Origin: a virus
IMG/VR virus record: IMGVR_UViG_3300027797_001483
Span: 1 to 24,805 of that record
Reading direction: 5' to 3' (one strand)
Length of the DNA: 24,805 nucleotides
Within the stretch, counting starts at the first letter, position 1. Every line of letters begins with the position of its first letter. Position numbers and translations under genes: made by a program. This document shows positions 7,040 through 14,330 of this stretch, piece by piece. A model generated the notes under the pieces. The model was not told the origin of the DNA and did not search any database. It saw only the letters and a list, made by a program, of their open reading frames with translations.

Positions 7040-8306
7040 AGCCCAACAGGTGCTGCAGGCCAGACTGGGTCACACAGTATCTTTTGCCAATCTGACCATG
7101 CGCGAATCTCGTCACATGCTGTTGCGTGTGCGTGGCCTGCTCAGCGAGCACAGATCCACTACAGCAGCACATTCAAGCGAACGTGATCCTGCTTATCTCA
7201 AACTGTTGATGTTGGAATCGGGTCTCAAAGGGCGTCTGAAAGAAGTGGCTCCTGTTGTACCTGGAGCAGCTGGTGCTGTTCCTGTGGATACAAAAGATCC
7301 CAAGGTACAAGCTGCAATGAAGAAAAGCCAGGCCGGCCAAACCTTGAATCCAGATGAACAAAAGCTGGTGGGCATGGTTGCTGCCACTGCCATGCAAAAA
7401 GAATCACAACAGTCTCGCCGCAGGTTGCGCGAAAGCGAAATCCAGCAGGCACAGGTTGTGTTGGCTGCCCAAGACATAGTTGATCAAGTACAAAAGATGT
7501 TGGAACAGATCAGTGCCATGCAGTTCAAAGACCTACCGGCTCTGACAGATTCAATCAAGAACGACATGGGTGTTGACCAAGCCACTGCTTATCAATCTGC
7601 TACTGCTGCTGCACTTACACAACTGCTACAATCAGTGCAACAAGGTAAAACAGCATTGGAAGGTGCACAAGGAACACTGACAGGTCAAGAACCTGTTGTG
7701 CCAGGTCAAGAACCTGCTGCAGACATGGGTGCAGATCTCAATGCTGAACCTGCTGCGGACATGGGAGCTGATTTAAATGCTGAACCTGCTGCGGACATGG
7801 GTGCTGATGAAGAAGAGCCAACACCTCTTGGTGCTCCTGAGGCTCTAGGCCGTGACCGTCGCAACGCAGGCGGTGTGATGGAAGGTACACATACACGTAC
7901 CAATACATATCGTATTAACGGTCAAGATATGATTGAATATCTTGCCAATGAGACAGGTGCTCAAGTAGAAATGCGTGGTGATGATGTTGGTATCTTAACA
8001 GTTGATACTATTACATTTCCTAGGCTAGCAAAATTGGCTGCTGATTTAGCTCAACAAGGCAAAATCAAAGCAATTGCTGGTCCGGCAACCAGAGACATGA
8101 CAGGCAGAGCAGTGCCTGTTGGTGGAAATTATATGTCTGGTCCTAGTCGCCGTGACATTGGTGAAGCAACCAAAAAGAAAGGCAGCAAGCCAGACTTCTT
8201 AGATGTAGATAAGGATGGCGACAAGAAGGAACCATTCAAGAAAGCTGTTGGTGACAAGAAAGCAGCTCCCAAGAAAGGCGTAAATCCTTTTGCCAAAAAG
8301 AAATAA
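6999..8306 (+). CDS. Large late protein with tandem acidic repeats and a DxDxDG loop
   Basis: The protein has 435 residues. The frame is open from 6954, but ATG 6999 has AAGGA at 6984-6988 and yields the MKLHEL N-terminus typical of its neighbours. The N-terminal half (1-235) is mainly helical. Residues 238-273 are three copies of a 12-residue acidic unit (EPAADMGADLNA). A small globular domain follows (about 290-370), then a Lys-rich tail. Within it, residues 402-411 read D-V-D-K-D-G-D-K-K-E, resembling a calcium-binding EF-hand or Excalibur loop, lacking the Cys of Excalibur. No enzyme motif was found. It is probably a structural or virion-internal protein. The stop overlaps the next ATG (TAATG). 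Confidence 0.7.
   Translation: MKLHELDQHNQQDKAQQVLQARLGHTVSFANLTMRESRHMLLRVRGLLSEHRSTTAAHSSERDPAYLKLLMLESGLKGRLKEVAPVVPGAAGAVPVDTKDPKVQAAMKKSQAGQTLNPDEQKLVGMVAATAMQKESQQSRRRLRESEIQQAQVVLAAQDIVDQVQKMLEQISAMQFKDLPALTDSIKNDMGVDQATAYQSATAAALTQLLQSVQQGKTALEGAQGTLTGQEPVVPGQEPAADMGADLNAEPAADMGADLNAEPAADMGADEEEPTPLGAPEALGRDRRNAGGVMEGTHTRTNTYRINGQDMIEYLANETGAQVEMRGDDVGILTVDTITFPRLAKLAADLAQQGKIKAIAGPATRDMTGRAVPVGGNYMSGPSRRDIGEATKKKGSKPDFLDVDKDGDKKEPFKKAVGDKKAAPKKGVNPFAKKK
7710..7817 (+). repeat. Three tandem 36-bp coding repeats
   Basis: Units at 7710-7745, 7746-7781 and 7782-7817 (the last diverging at its end) encode the 12-residue acidic unit beginning EPAADMGAD. The unit sits in the linker between the helical N-terminal half and the C-terminal domain of the 435-residue protein, and varies only at synonymous or near-synonymous positions. 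Confidence 0.85.
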
Positions 8307-8644
8307 TGAAACTGATTGAATTTGAAGTAAATTCAGCAAACACACAGAAACTGGCTGCACTTAGCCAGTTTTTGTTGTCACGTGCCCAAGACACAGATGC
8401 TGAAAAAAAAATATCGATCGCAGCATTTGTTGATTTGGCCAAAAATATAGGAGTCAGTTTGAATGACGCACAATTACGTAATCTTGTGCAACAGGCTCCT
8501 TTGAAAGAATTGATTGCTGATGTCACTGACACAGAAGTCATATTCAAAGGTGCGGTTGAAGGTGCACCCAACATGACAGTGGATCAGGCTCGCGAAACTG
8601 TCAATACCATGGCCCAGCGAGCATTAAACAAAAAAGGACTCTGA
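8306..8644 (+). CDS. Small helical late protein, function unknown
   Basis: This is a 112-residue protein whose ATG shares a base with the previous stop (TAATG), indicating coupling. It appears mostly helical and acidic, with a basic C-terminus (RALNKKGL). The N-terminus MKLIEFE follows the M-K/Q/N-I/L pattern with a nearby L-x-E seen in other genes of this block. No motif, membrane segment or signal peptide is seen. It is followed after one base by a tiny membrane-protein gene. Confidence 0.65.
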   Translation: MKLIEFEVNSANTQKLAALSQFLLSRAQDTDAEKKISIAAFVDLAKNIGVSLNDAQLRNLVQQAPLKELIADVTDTEVIFKGAVEGAPNMTVDQARETVNTMAQRALNKKGL

Positions 8645-8645
8645 C

Positions 8646-8762
8646 ATGTTAGAAACAATTTTCTGGTTACTGGTAGGTGCATTTATTGGTTGGAATTTCC
8701 CACAACCCGATTATGCAAAATCAATTCAAGCTAAAATACTAGGCCTGTTTAAGAAATCGTGA
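8646..8762 (+). CDS. 38-residue single-pass membrane peptide
   Basis: ATG 8646 lies one base after the previous stop and the frame runs to TGA 8760-8762. The N-terminal residues 3-16 (ETIFWLLVGAFIGW) are hydrophobic, followed by NFPQP and a short amphipathic basic tail ending LGLFKKS. Short proteins of this layout, with a hydrophobic helix then NFPQP-type turn, recur in T4-like phages as I recall them, with unknown function. The next gene starts at GTG 8759, overlapping this stop (GTGA), which supports real translation here. Confidence 0.65.
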   Translation: MLETIFWLLVGAFIGWNFPQPDYAKSIQAKILGLFKKS

Positions 8763-9331
8763 ATGTTGTTTATATTCACGGGGCTTCGGCCTCCGGGGAT
8801 AGTTTCAACTACATTCGTCACCATTTAAATCATCCTGTTGAAACTGTTATAGAGTACAACAGCACTAATGGATTTAAACATAATCTAAACAGAATGCGAG
8901 AAACTATTTCGCAATCTCGCGGCTCAATTTTTTTTGTAGCTCATAGTCTGGGTGGAATTTATGCACTGCATTTGGCCCAAGACTTTTTCGATCGAACAGC
9001 AGGGGCAGTCACACTCGCTACACCCTACGGTGGATGCCGCGAAGCAGTATTGGCTCAATTCTTTTTACCATTTAATCAACTCATGCGCGACATCAGTCCC
9101 GGCAGTGAACCCATGGCCAGTGTACCCAAGATGCGTGTGCCACGAAATTGGACCAATGTGGTAACCACTTGTGGCAGCAATCCATTTATAACAGCCCCAA
9201 ACGACGGAGTAGTAACTGTGGAAAGTATGAAACATTTACCAGACCAGATGGAATTGGTCTTGTTGGAATCTACTCACTACGAAGTGGTTTTATCACCAGA
9301 AACAGTAAATATTATTACCGACAGAATTTGA
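8759..9331 (+). CDS. Alpha/beta-hydrolase (esterase/lipase-like)
   Basis: This is a 190-residue alpha/beta-hydrolase-fold protein starting at GTG, overlapping the upstream TGA. Residues 3-8 (VVYIHG) give the first core strand and the HG oxyanion-loop motif. The nucleophile elbow is AHSLGG (61-66) with Ser63. The remaining triad is likely Asp149 (NDGVV) and His173 (THYEVV), in correct order and spacing. There is no signal peptide, so it acts in the cytoplasm unless released on lysis. The substrate is unknown; candidates are lipids, acylated polysaccharides or a thioester. It closes the left late block and precedes a sigma70 promoter. Confidence 0.8.
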   Translation: MNVVYIHGASASGDSFNYIRHHLNHPVETVIEYNSTNGFKHNLNRMRETISQSRGSIFFVAHSLGGIYALHLAQDFFDRTAGAVTLATPYGGCREAVLAQFFLPFNQLMRDISPGSEPMASVPKMRVPRNWTNVVTTCGSNPFITAPNDGVVTVESMKHLPDQMELVLLESTHYEVVLSPETVNIITDRI

Positions 9332-9356
9332 CAACACAATTGATTGATGTTATACT
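9328..9356 (+). promoter_or_regulatory. Near-consensus sigma70 promoter
   Basis: TTGACA (9328-9333) and TATACT (9351-9356) are separated by exactly 17 bases. Only one position departs from the host consensus. The -35 overlaps the stop of the hydrolase gene. It would give host-polymerase (early) transcription of the PPPVYY-protein gene at 9450, iscU and possibly further genes, with a leader of about 85 bases. Confidence 0.75.
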
Positions 9357-9449
9357 ATAGATGTATTAGCAGTGCATTATATGGAGTCAGACACATGTTA
9401 ATATGCAGTTGCAACAAAGATGGTTTAATTTATCTCTCAAGAGAATATT

Positions 9450-9791
9450 ATGAAGAAAATTATTTTAACAATCGCCCTACTCGCATTTACTACGACCACA
9501 GCCCTGGCTGGTGGTTACGGCCATGGGCCTCGCGGCGGCTATAACGGTGGCTGGAACAATTGGGGAGCTGCTGTGTTGGGTGCAGTCATAGGTGGCGCAC
9601 TGGTGTATGGGTCAACACCCTACTACTCATCACCACCTCCAGTGTATTATGCACCACCTCCGGTGTATTATGTACCACCTCCAGTTTATTACACACCACC
9701 ACCGGTATATTATGCACCACCGGTTAATACAGCACCATACAGTCCGGCTCCTGTGTTATATTGGGACGCTAATTGTCAGTGTTATAGATAA
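9450..9791 (+). CDS. Exported Gly/Tyr/Pro-rich repeat protein
   Basis: The protein has 113 residues. Residues 1-20 are a clear Sec signal peptide: basic KK, a hydrophobic core, and an ALA|G-type cleavage site. A Gly/Tyr/Trp-rich stretch follows, then a Gly/Ala hydrophobic helix (about 38-53, AAVLGAVIGGALVYG), then four 7-residue PPPVYYx units (about 62-89). The end has two Cys (NCQCYR). The pattern resembles small bacterial envelope proteins with glycine-zipper segments more than phage virion proteins, so it may be host-derived. It lies 12 bases before iscU and probably shares its promoter. Function is unknown; a periplasmic or outer-membrane location is inferred. Confidence 0.75.
   Translation: MKKIILTIALLAFTTTTALAGGYGHGPRGGYNGGWNNWGAAVLGAVIGGALVYGSTPYYSSPPPVYYAPPPVYYVPPPVYYTPPPVYYAPPVNTAPYSPAPVLYWDANCQCYR
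9630..9725 (+). repeat. Tandem 21-bp repeats encoding PPPVYY units
   Basis: Four units of 21 bases lie at 9630-9650, 9651-9671, 9672-9692 and 9693-9713, with a partial fifth to 9725. Each encodes a variable residue followed by PPPVYY. Third-base differences between units show the repeat is not freshly duplicated. Confidence 0.9.
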
Positions 9792-9803
9792 AAGGAGTAC
9801 AAT

Positions 9804-10178
9804 ATGGCATATTCAGATAAAGTATTAGATCACTATGAGAACCCACGCAATGTTGGATCATTTGACAAAGGTGACCCAGATGTAGCAACCGGTATGGTTG
9901 GGGCACCGGCTTGCGGTGACGTGATGAAGTTACAGATCAAAGTTATCGATGGCGTTATTACAGATGCTCGCTTCAAAACATACGGATGCGGAAGTGCAAT
10001 TGCCAGTAGCTCATTAGTCACTGAGTGGGTCAAAGGGCGAACTCTTGACGAAGCAGCGACAATTAGAAATACTGAAATCGCTCAGGAACTCGCCCTCCCG
10101 CCGGTTAAAATACATTGCTCAATTCTTGCAGAAGATGCTATCAAAGCAGCAATAGCAGACTACAGAAACAAACACTGA
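9804..10178 (+). CDS. iscU: IscU Fe-S cluster assembly scaffold
   Basis: This is a 124-residue protein very close to proteobacterial IscU along its whole length. IscU builds [2Fe-2S] and [4Fe-4S] clusters from IscS-derived sulfur and iron. All cluster and catalytic positions are present: Cys37 and Asp39 in GAPACGD, Cys62 in YGCGSA, and His104-Cys105 in the KIHCS segment. The LPPVK motif (98-102) that binds the HscA chaperone is intact. AAGGAG at 9792-9797 precedes ATG 9804. Gmd follows 84 bases later and iscA after that, instead of the usual iscS-iscU-iscA order; iscS is 7 kb away. It appears functional. The high similarity to bacterial versions suggests acquisition from a host. Confidence 0.95.
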   Translation: MAYSDKVLDHYENPRNVGSFDKGDPDVATGMVGAPACGDVMKLQIKVIDGVITDARFKTYGCGSAIASSSLVTEWVKGRTLDEAATIRNTEIAQELALPPVKIHCSILAEDAIKAAIADYRNKH

Positions 10179-10262
10179 TGATGCATTCGAATTTTAATCT
10201 AGTGTTACCTGTGTACGGACAGAATCTAGAATAGATAATTCATCAAATTGATAACGGGAAAT

Positions 10263-11246
10263 ATGAAGAAAATTGCATTTGTTACAGGTATGACCGGACA
10301 AGATGGTCCATATCTTGCCAAACTACTTTTGGAAAAAGATTATAAGGTTTATGGACTGGTCAGACGTTACTCAAACCCAAATTTAGATAATATAAAATTT
10401 CTAGGCATTGAAAATGAAGTGGAGCTGATCACCGGAGACATTACAGATGATGGCTGTATGTACCACTTGGTTAAGAGCCTGAGGCCAAATGAATTTTATA
10501 ACCTTGCTGCACAAAGTTTTGTTGGTGCCAGCTGGGATCTTAACAAAATAACCACTGAAGTTAATGCTGTGGGAGTTTTGAATATTCTAAATGCCATCAA
10601 GCAACACAATCCCAGTACCAAATATTATCAGGCCAGTACCTCAGAGATGTTCGGCAACAGCATTGAAATCTCTGGTGGCCAGCAAGACGAAACAACACCA
10701 TTCTGGCCACGCAGCCCTTACGGTGTTGCCAAGCTGTATGCCTATTGGATGACTGTTAACTTTCGTGAAAGTTATAGTTTACATGCATCAAACGGTATTT
10801 TGTTCAATCATGAATCGCCAATTAGAGGTAAAGAATTTGTCACACGCAAGATCACCGACGGTGTTGCCCGTATTAAACTTGGTCTACAAGACAAAATTGT
10901 TTTGGGTAACCTAGATGCCAAACGTGATTGGGGCTTTGCTGGAGACTTTGTTGAAGCCATGTGGTTAATGCTACAACAACCAGAGCCTGGTGACTATGTT
11001 ATTGCTACAGGTGTACAATACACTATTGGTGATCTGTTAGAACGTGCATTTAAATATGCCGGCATCGATGACTGGCAAAGCTATATTGAAACTAACCCAG
11101 CATTTGTGCGCCCTGCAGAATTACACAGCCTGTGCGGTAATCCTGCCAAGGCAGAATCAGTGTTGGGTTGGCAGCGCAAGACTGATTTTGACGGACTTGT
11201 TAAAATGATGGTCGAAGCTGATATTAAACGCTACAGCGGGAAATAA
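10263..11246 (+). CDS. gmd: GDP-mannose 4,6-dehydratase
   Basis: This is a 327-residue short-chain dehydrogenase of the GMD family, converting GDP-D-mannose to GDP-4-keto-6-deoxymannose, a precursor of GDP-fucose, rhamnose and related surface sugars. The NADP-binding GMTGQDG (9-15) carries the GxxGxxG glycines. The catalytic set is Thr126 and Glu128 in STSEMFG with Tyr153 and Lys157 in SPYGVAK. NHESPIRG (182-189) is the family's substrate loop. ATG 10263 is preferred over an in-frame TTG at 10248 because GGGA precedes it at proper spacing. It is shorter than the E. coli enzyme (about 370) through loss of an internal loop near residues 265-280, with the C-terminus intact. Gmd is known in other T4-like phages, where host-surface or fibre glycan changes are suspected. 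Here it separates iscU from iscA. Confidence 0.93.
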   Translation: MKKIAFVTGMTGQDGPYLAKLLLEKDYKVYGLVRRYSNPNLDNIKFLGIENEVELITGDITDDGCMYHLVKSLRPNEFYNLAAQSFVGASWDLNKITTEVNAVGVLNILNAIKQHNPSTKYYQASTSEMFGNSIEISGGQQDETTPFWPRSPYGVAKLYAYWMTVNFRESYSLHASNGILFNHESPIRGKEFVTRKITDGVARIKLGLQDKIVLGNLDAKRDWGFAGDFVEAMWLMLQQPEPGDYVIATGVQYTIGDLLERAFKYAGIDDWQSYIETNPAFVRPAELHSLCGNPAKAESVLGWQRKTDFDGLVKMMVEADIKRYSGK

Positions 11247-11250
11247 TTAT

Positions 11251-11577
11251 ATGATTACCATAACTGAAACAGCAGCAAAGAAGATAGTCAGCAACATTGT
11301 GAAACGTGGCCGTGGCCAAGGTATTCGAGTGGGTGTAAAGACCACCGGCTGTTCTGGTCTTGCTTATGTACTTGAATATCTGGACGAAGCTCCGTGTACA
11401 TGGGACTGGACCGAGTATGAGCGGGACGGTGCTCGAGTTTGGGTAAATGCCAAGGATCTGGCCTACATCGACGGACTTGAAATTGATTATAAAAGACAAG
11501 GTCTTAACGAAGGCTTTGATTTCGTCAACCCCAAAGAGGCAGCACGTTGCGGCTGCGGAGAAAGCTTTACAATCTAA
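11251..11577 (+). CDS. iscA: IscA A-type Fe-S carrier
   Basis: The protein has 108 residues and belongs to the IscA/HesB family, which carries iron or Fe-S clusters to target proteins. The three conserved cysteines are Cys34 in TTGCSGLAY, and Cys100 and Cys102 in the C-terminal CGCGESF. LNEGF and FVNP segments before the end match the family closely, favouring IscA over ErpA or SufA, though the distinction is modest. It has a Trp-containing stretch (about residues 48-62) at the place where family members vary. It begins 4 bases after gmd, and its stop overlaps the start of the exonuclease gene (TAATG), so it belongs to the same transcript. Confidence 0.92.
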   Translation: MITITETAAKKIVSNIVKRGRGQGIRVGVKTTGCSGLAYVLEYLDEAPCTWDWTEYERDGARVWVNAKDLAYIDGLEIDYKRQGLNEGFDFVNPKEAARCGCGESFTI

Positions 11578-12287
11578 TGATAACACAACGATATAATTAT
11601 GCTCCGCTCAGCCGGGAAACCGTCGACGGTAAAAGACATTACTGTTTGCCAAATGGCAAAAAAGTCCCCAGCGTCACAACAATTCTAGATAAAACCAAAA
11701 GCTCGGAAAGTCGAGAAGCTTTAGCTAATTGGAAAAAGCGTGTTGGCGAACAACAAGCCCAGCAGATCACCACAGAAGCTGCTAACCGTGGAACACGCAT
11801 GCACACATATCTGGAACAGTATGTGTTGCAGGATGAAATGAAGCCGTTACCTGGTAATCCATTTGCACACCCTTCGTGGTTCATGGCAGCTGAAATTATC
11901 TTGCAAGGCCTACAACATGCCACAGAATTCTGGGGCACAGAAGTTCCTGTATATTACAGTGGGCTATATGCTGGCACCACAGACTTGGTGGGAGTCTGGA
12001 AAGACCGTCCTGCCATCATGGACTTCAAACAAAGCAACAAGGTCAAAAAACGCGAATATATTGCAGACTATTTCCTACAGCTGGCAGCTTACGCATTGGC
12101 ACACGACGAAATGCACGGTACTGAAATCAACCAGGGCGTTATTTTAATGGCTGTACAGCCCAAACTCTTGGAAGATCAGACCTATACCAAACCACAGTAC
12201 ATGGAATTTGTGATAGAAGGCGACGAATTTAAGTACTGGAAAAACGAATGGATCAAACGTGTAGAGCTCTACTACCAGACAGCATAA
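11577..12287 (+). CDS. PD-(D/E)XK exonuclease (RecB/Cas4-like fold)
   Basis: The protein has 236 residues. The start at ATG 11577 (sharing a base with the iscA stop) is preferred to an in-frame upstream codon inside iscA. The nuclease signature is complete: His76 in RGTRMH, Glu122, Asp136 in GTTDLVG, the core Asp149-Phe-Lys151 in IMDFKQS, and the RecB-family QxxxY motif at Gln168-Tyr172. This is the layout of phage exonucleases and MGME1-like or Cas4-like nucleases acting on DNA ends. Only one Cys is present, so it lacks the Fe-S cluster of true Cas4 and AddB proteins. That matters because it sits directly downstream of iscA. Its likely role is DNA degradation, recombination or replication-end processing. 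Confidence 0.85.
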   Translation: MITQRYNYAPLSRETVDGKRHYCLPNGKKVPSVTTILDKTKSSESREALANWKKRVGEQQAQQITTEAANRGTRMHTYLEQYVLQDEMKPLPGNPFAHPSWFMAAEIILQGLQHATEFWGTEVPVYYSGLYAGTTDLVGVWKDRPAIMDFKQSNKVKKREYIADYFLQLAAYALAHDEMHGTEINQGVILMAVQPKLLEDQTYTKPQYMEFVIEGDEFKYWKNEWIKRVELYYQTA

Positions 12288-12290
12288 ATA
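12283..12290 (+). promoter_or_regulatory. T4-type late promoter element (CATAAATA)
   Basis: This is a 7 of 8 match to TATAAATA that includes the TAA stop of the exonuclease gene. It lies 23 bases before the tail-spike ATG at 12314, with transcription expected from about 12296. It switches the region from early to late expression for the spike gene. Confidence 0.65.
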
Positions 12291-12313
12291 CCTGATCAAA
12301 TAGGTATACGCTA

Positions 12314-13900
12314 ATGGCCATTGTACAAATCTCCCGCATCACAAACCGAAAAGGTTTGATAGAAAACTTACCGCAATTGGCCGGTGCAGAACTGGGCTAT
12401 GCAGTAGATACACGTCAATTGTTTATCGGTAACGGAACCTTGCAGGAAGGTGCACCTGTTATTGGCAACACAGAGATACTGACAGAGTTTTCGGATATTG
12501 CTGCACTCAGCAATTATGTGTACAAGGACATTGCAGTAGGGTATGCAGCACAGACAGGTCCCACTACCAGTGATCCTGTGGTGCGTACAGTTCAAGCCAA
12601 ACTGGACGATTTTGCAGATGTCAGAGACTTTGGTGCTGTAGGCGATGGAGAAACAGATGACACAGCTGCCATCAATCGAGCCCTGTTTCAATTGTATTGT
12701 GTAGCTGCCAACACGCAGATTCGTCGCACCTTGTATTTTCCTGCAGGCACTTACAAAATTACAGAAACCATTATTATACCCACTTATGCCAAACTGGTAG
12801 GTGAAGGCGCCAATTGTGCCACGGTGTTTCTGGATACCAGCAGTGATATTTCTAGCCTCAGTGCCTACGTGGCCAGATACGGTGACAGCCTGCAACAGAC
12901 TGGCGTAAACATCGGCAACAATGGTGCCACTGCTCCTGCCAACATTGAAATAAGTTCAATCACATTTGAAACAGCAGAAGCCACAGATGTATTCTTGGTA
13001 GAAGATGCCACACAATGCTATTTTGACAGCGTGAATTTTGTAGGTCCACTGACAGAGGTCGATATCACCAACAACACCAGCACAGACAACATAGCAGGTG
13101 TAAGATTTGCCAGCACAGCAGGTCTGGTGTGTAATCAGATCACATTTGACAAGTGTCGTTTTCAAGGACTCACATACGGTATTGAAACAGACCAGCAAGT
13201 TCAATCTGTCACTGTCAGCAACGGGGCGTTCGTAACCCTGTATCAGGGCATAGTGCTGGGCACAGGCACAGTGGTCAATGGTGGAGCAACTGGTTTCAGA
13301 GCACAGCAAAATCTGTTTGATGCAGTATATGCCGAAGGTATCATCTACGGAGATATCAATCTAAATGTTTCAGCCTACAATGCATTTTATGATGTAGGTA
13401 ATCACTACTCTTCTGGTCCGCAGACCGCTGTCATACTGTTTGACAGTGACAACAATGTGTCCATCACAGACATGTTCAGCAGAGACGATGTGGATGCACT
13501 GACACAGGCCAGAATTACTGTGACAGGATCATCCGCAACAACAGGCACACAGATTCAACTGGGACACTATGCTAGAGAAAATGGTAGAAGTTTTGTGTTG
13601 GGCAACAATCAGACCAATCAGACCATATTCACAACAGATTCTTCCAATTTTAAGGCCTTTCAAATGACCTATACCATTGTACGCGATGTCAGTGTACGAT
13701 TTGGAACCTTGACAGTGACCAAGGTCACTGCTGATGACAGTAGTCTGACCTTGGCCTACACAGATGATTTTACAGAAAATATCACAACTGGCATCACACT
13801 GGCTGTGACTCAGAGCACAAACTTGGCCTTGGTAAAATATTCCAGCACCAACAGCGGTATCATCGGAACTTTAACCTACTCACTTGCACATCTGGCATAA
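12314..13900 (+). CDS. Tail spike/fibre protein with pectate-lyase-type beta-helix
   Basis: The protein has 528 residues. Residues 1-50 form a short N-terminal module containing ELGYAVDTRQLFIGNGT, a pattern common at the start of T4-like fibre proteins and suited to virion attachment. At 103-117 VRDFGAVGDGETDDT is the hallmark opening of the pectate-lyase-3 superfamily, followed by a right-handed parallel beta-helix to about residue 390 and a beta-rich C-terminal part. Such spikes bind and often cut host surface polysaccharides. Catalytic residues cannot be placed from sequence alone. It has its own late promoter element, and the next ATG follows directly after its stop. Transcription from host early promoters is not evident. 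Confidence 0.88.
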   Translation: MAIVQISRITNRKGLIENLPQLAGAELGYAVDTRQLFIGNGTLQEGAPVIGNTEILTEFSDIAALSNYVYKDIAVGYAAQTGPTTSDPVVRTVQAKLDDFADVRDFGAVGDGETDDTAAINRALFQLYCVAANTQIRRTLYFPAGTYKITETIIIPTYAKLVGEGANCATVFLDTSSDISSLSAYVARYGDSLQQTGVNIGNNGATAPANIEISSITFETAEATDVFLVEDATQCYFDSVNFVGPLTEVDITNNTSTDNIAGVRFASTAGLVCNQITFDKCRFQGLTYGIETDQQVQSVTVSNGAFVTLYQGIVLGTGTVVNGGATGFRAQQNLFDAVYAEGIIYGDINLNVSAYNAFYDVGNHYSSGPQTAVILFDSDNNVSITDMFSRDDVDALTQARITVTGSSATTGTQIQLGHYARENGRSFVLGNNQTNQTIFTTDSSNFKAFQMTYTIVRDVSVRFGTLTVTKVTADDSSLTLAYTDDFTENITTGITLAVTQSTNLALVKYSSTNSGIIGTLTYSLAHLA

Positions 13901-14323
13901 ATGTGGCCACCAACCTACCAAGAAAGACTTGCTGATTGGGTTCGTCTTCGGCAAGCAGCAGCAGCACTTGAACAACCAGAACAGCTGATGTTGATTAACG
14001 ATTGGTGGTTCAGAGCCCCAATCGTTAATCATTTAATACTGTGGGAGAATGCAAGAAGCTGGCCCACACCCTGGCACCTATTGAACAACAATGGCTATTG
14101 TGAACTTGCAAGAGCCCTGGGTATAGTGTATACTATAATGCTAGTGGAAAATTACACAGATTTAAAAATCATACAGACAACACAAGACAATTTAGTCCAG
14201 GTCGATCATGGGAAATATATATTGAATTGGGCACCGGGCGAGATGTTAAATACCCACTCAACACCAATCCCCACTGTTAAGAACATGATCGACAGTTCTG
14301 AATTAGAAAGTTTTTTACAATAA
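13901..14323 (+). CDS. Trp-rich phage protein of unknown function
   Basis: This is a 140-residue protein whose ATG immediately follows the tail-spike stop. It is unusually rich in Trp (nine within the first 120 residues) with NDWWFRAPIVNHLILWEN as a striking central stretch. I recall similar short proteins next to fibre or RNR genes in T4-like phages but know no function. No catalytic motif, signal peptide or membrane segment is evident. A role as fibre partner is possible from position. A candidate sigma70 promoter for the downstream nrdA lies inside its coding sequence. Confidence 0.7.
   Translation: MWPPTYQERLADWVRLRQAAAALEQPEQLMLINDWWFRAPIVNHLILWENARSWPTPWHLLNNNGYCELARALGIVYTIMLVENYTDLKIIQTTQDNLVQVDHGKYILNWAPGEMLNTHSTPIPTVKNMIDSSELESFLQ
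14106..14134 (+). promoter_or_regulatory. Candidate sigma70 promoter for nrdA
   Basis: TTGCAA (14106-14111) and TATACT (14129-14134) are spaced by 17 bases, inside the preceding gene and about 190 bases before nrdA. The -10 region continues as ATACTATAATG, closely resembling the TATACTATAG of the promoter at 9328-9356. That supports an early promoter for the nrd/isc block. The -35 match is only 4 of 6. Confidence 0.4.
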
Positions 14324-14330
14324 GCGACCA

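Noticed and set aside
9344-9544. 66-codon frame overlapping the signal-peptide gene
   Set aside because: Its start lies inside the promoter at 9328-9356 and it overlaps a gene with a clear signal peptide and ribosome site.
10204-10232. GTTACC-17-TAGAAT as a promoter for gmd
   Set aside because: Only 3 of 6 positions match at -35. The 84-base gap before gmd may well hold a promoter, but the sequence does not single one out.
10178-10234. 18-codon frame between iscU and gmd
   Set aside because: It overlaps the iscU stop (ATGA) but is very short, has no recognisable feature and no sign of selection that can be seen here.
11577-12287. True Cas4 (Fe-S nuclease) as the client of the phage Isc proteins
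   Set aside because: The protein has the nuclease motifs but only one Cys, so it cannot hold the four-Cys cluster.
13896-13903. CATAAATG at the spike stop as a late promoter
   Set aside because: Two mismatches, and it overlaps the ATG of the next gene, so it could not drive that gene's full transcript.
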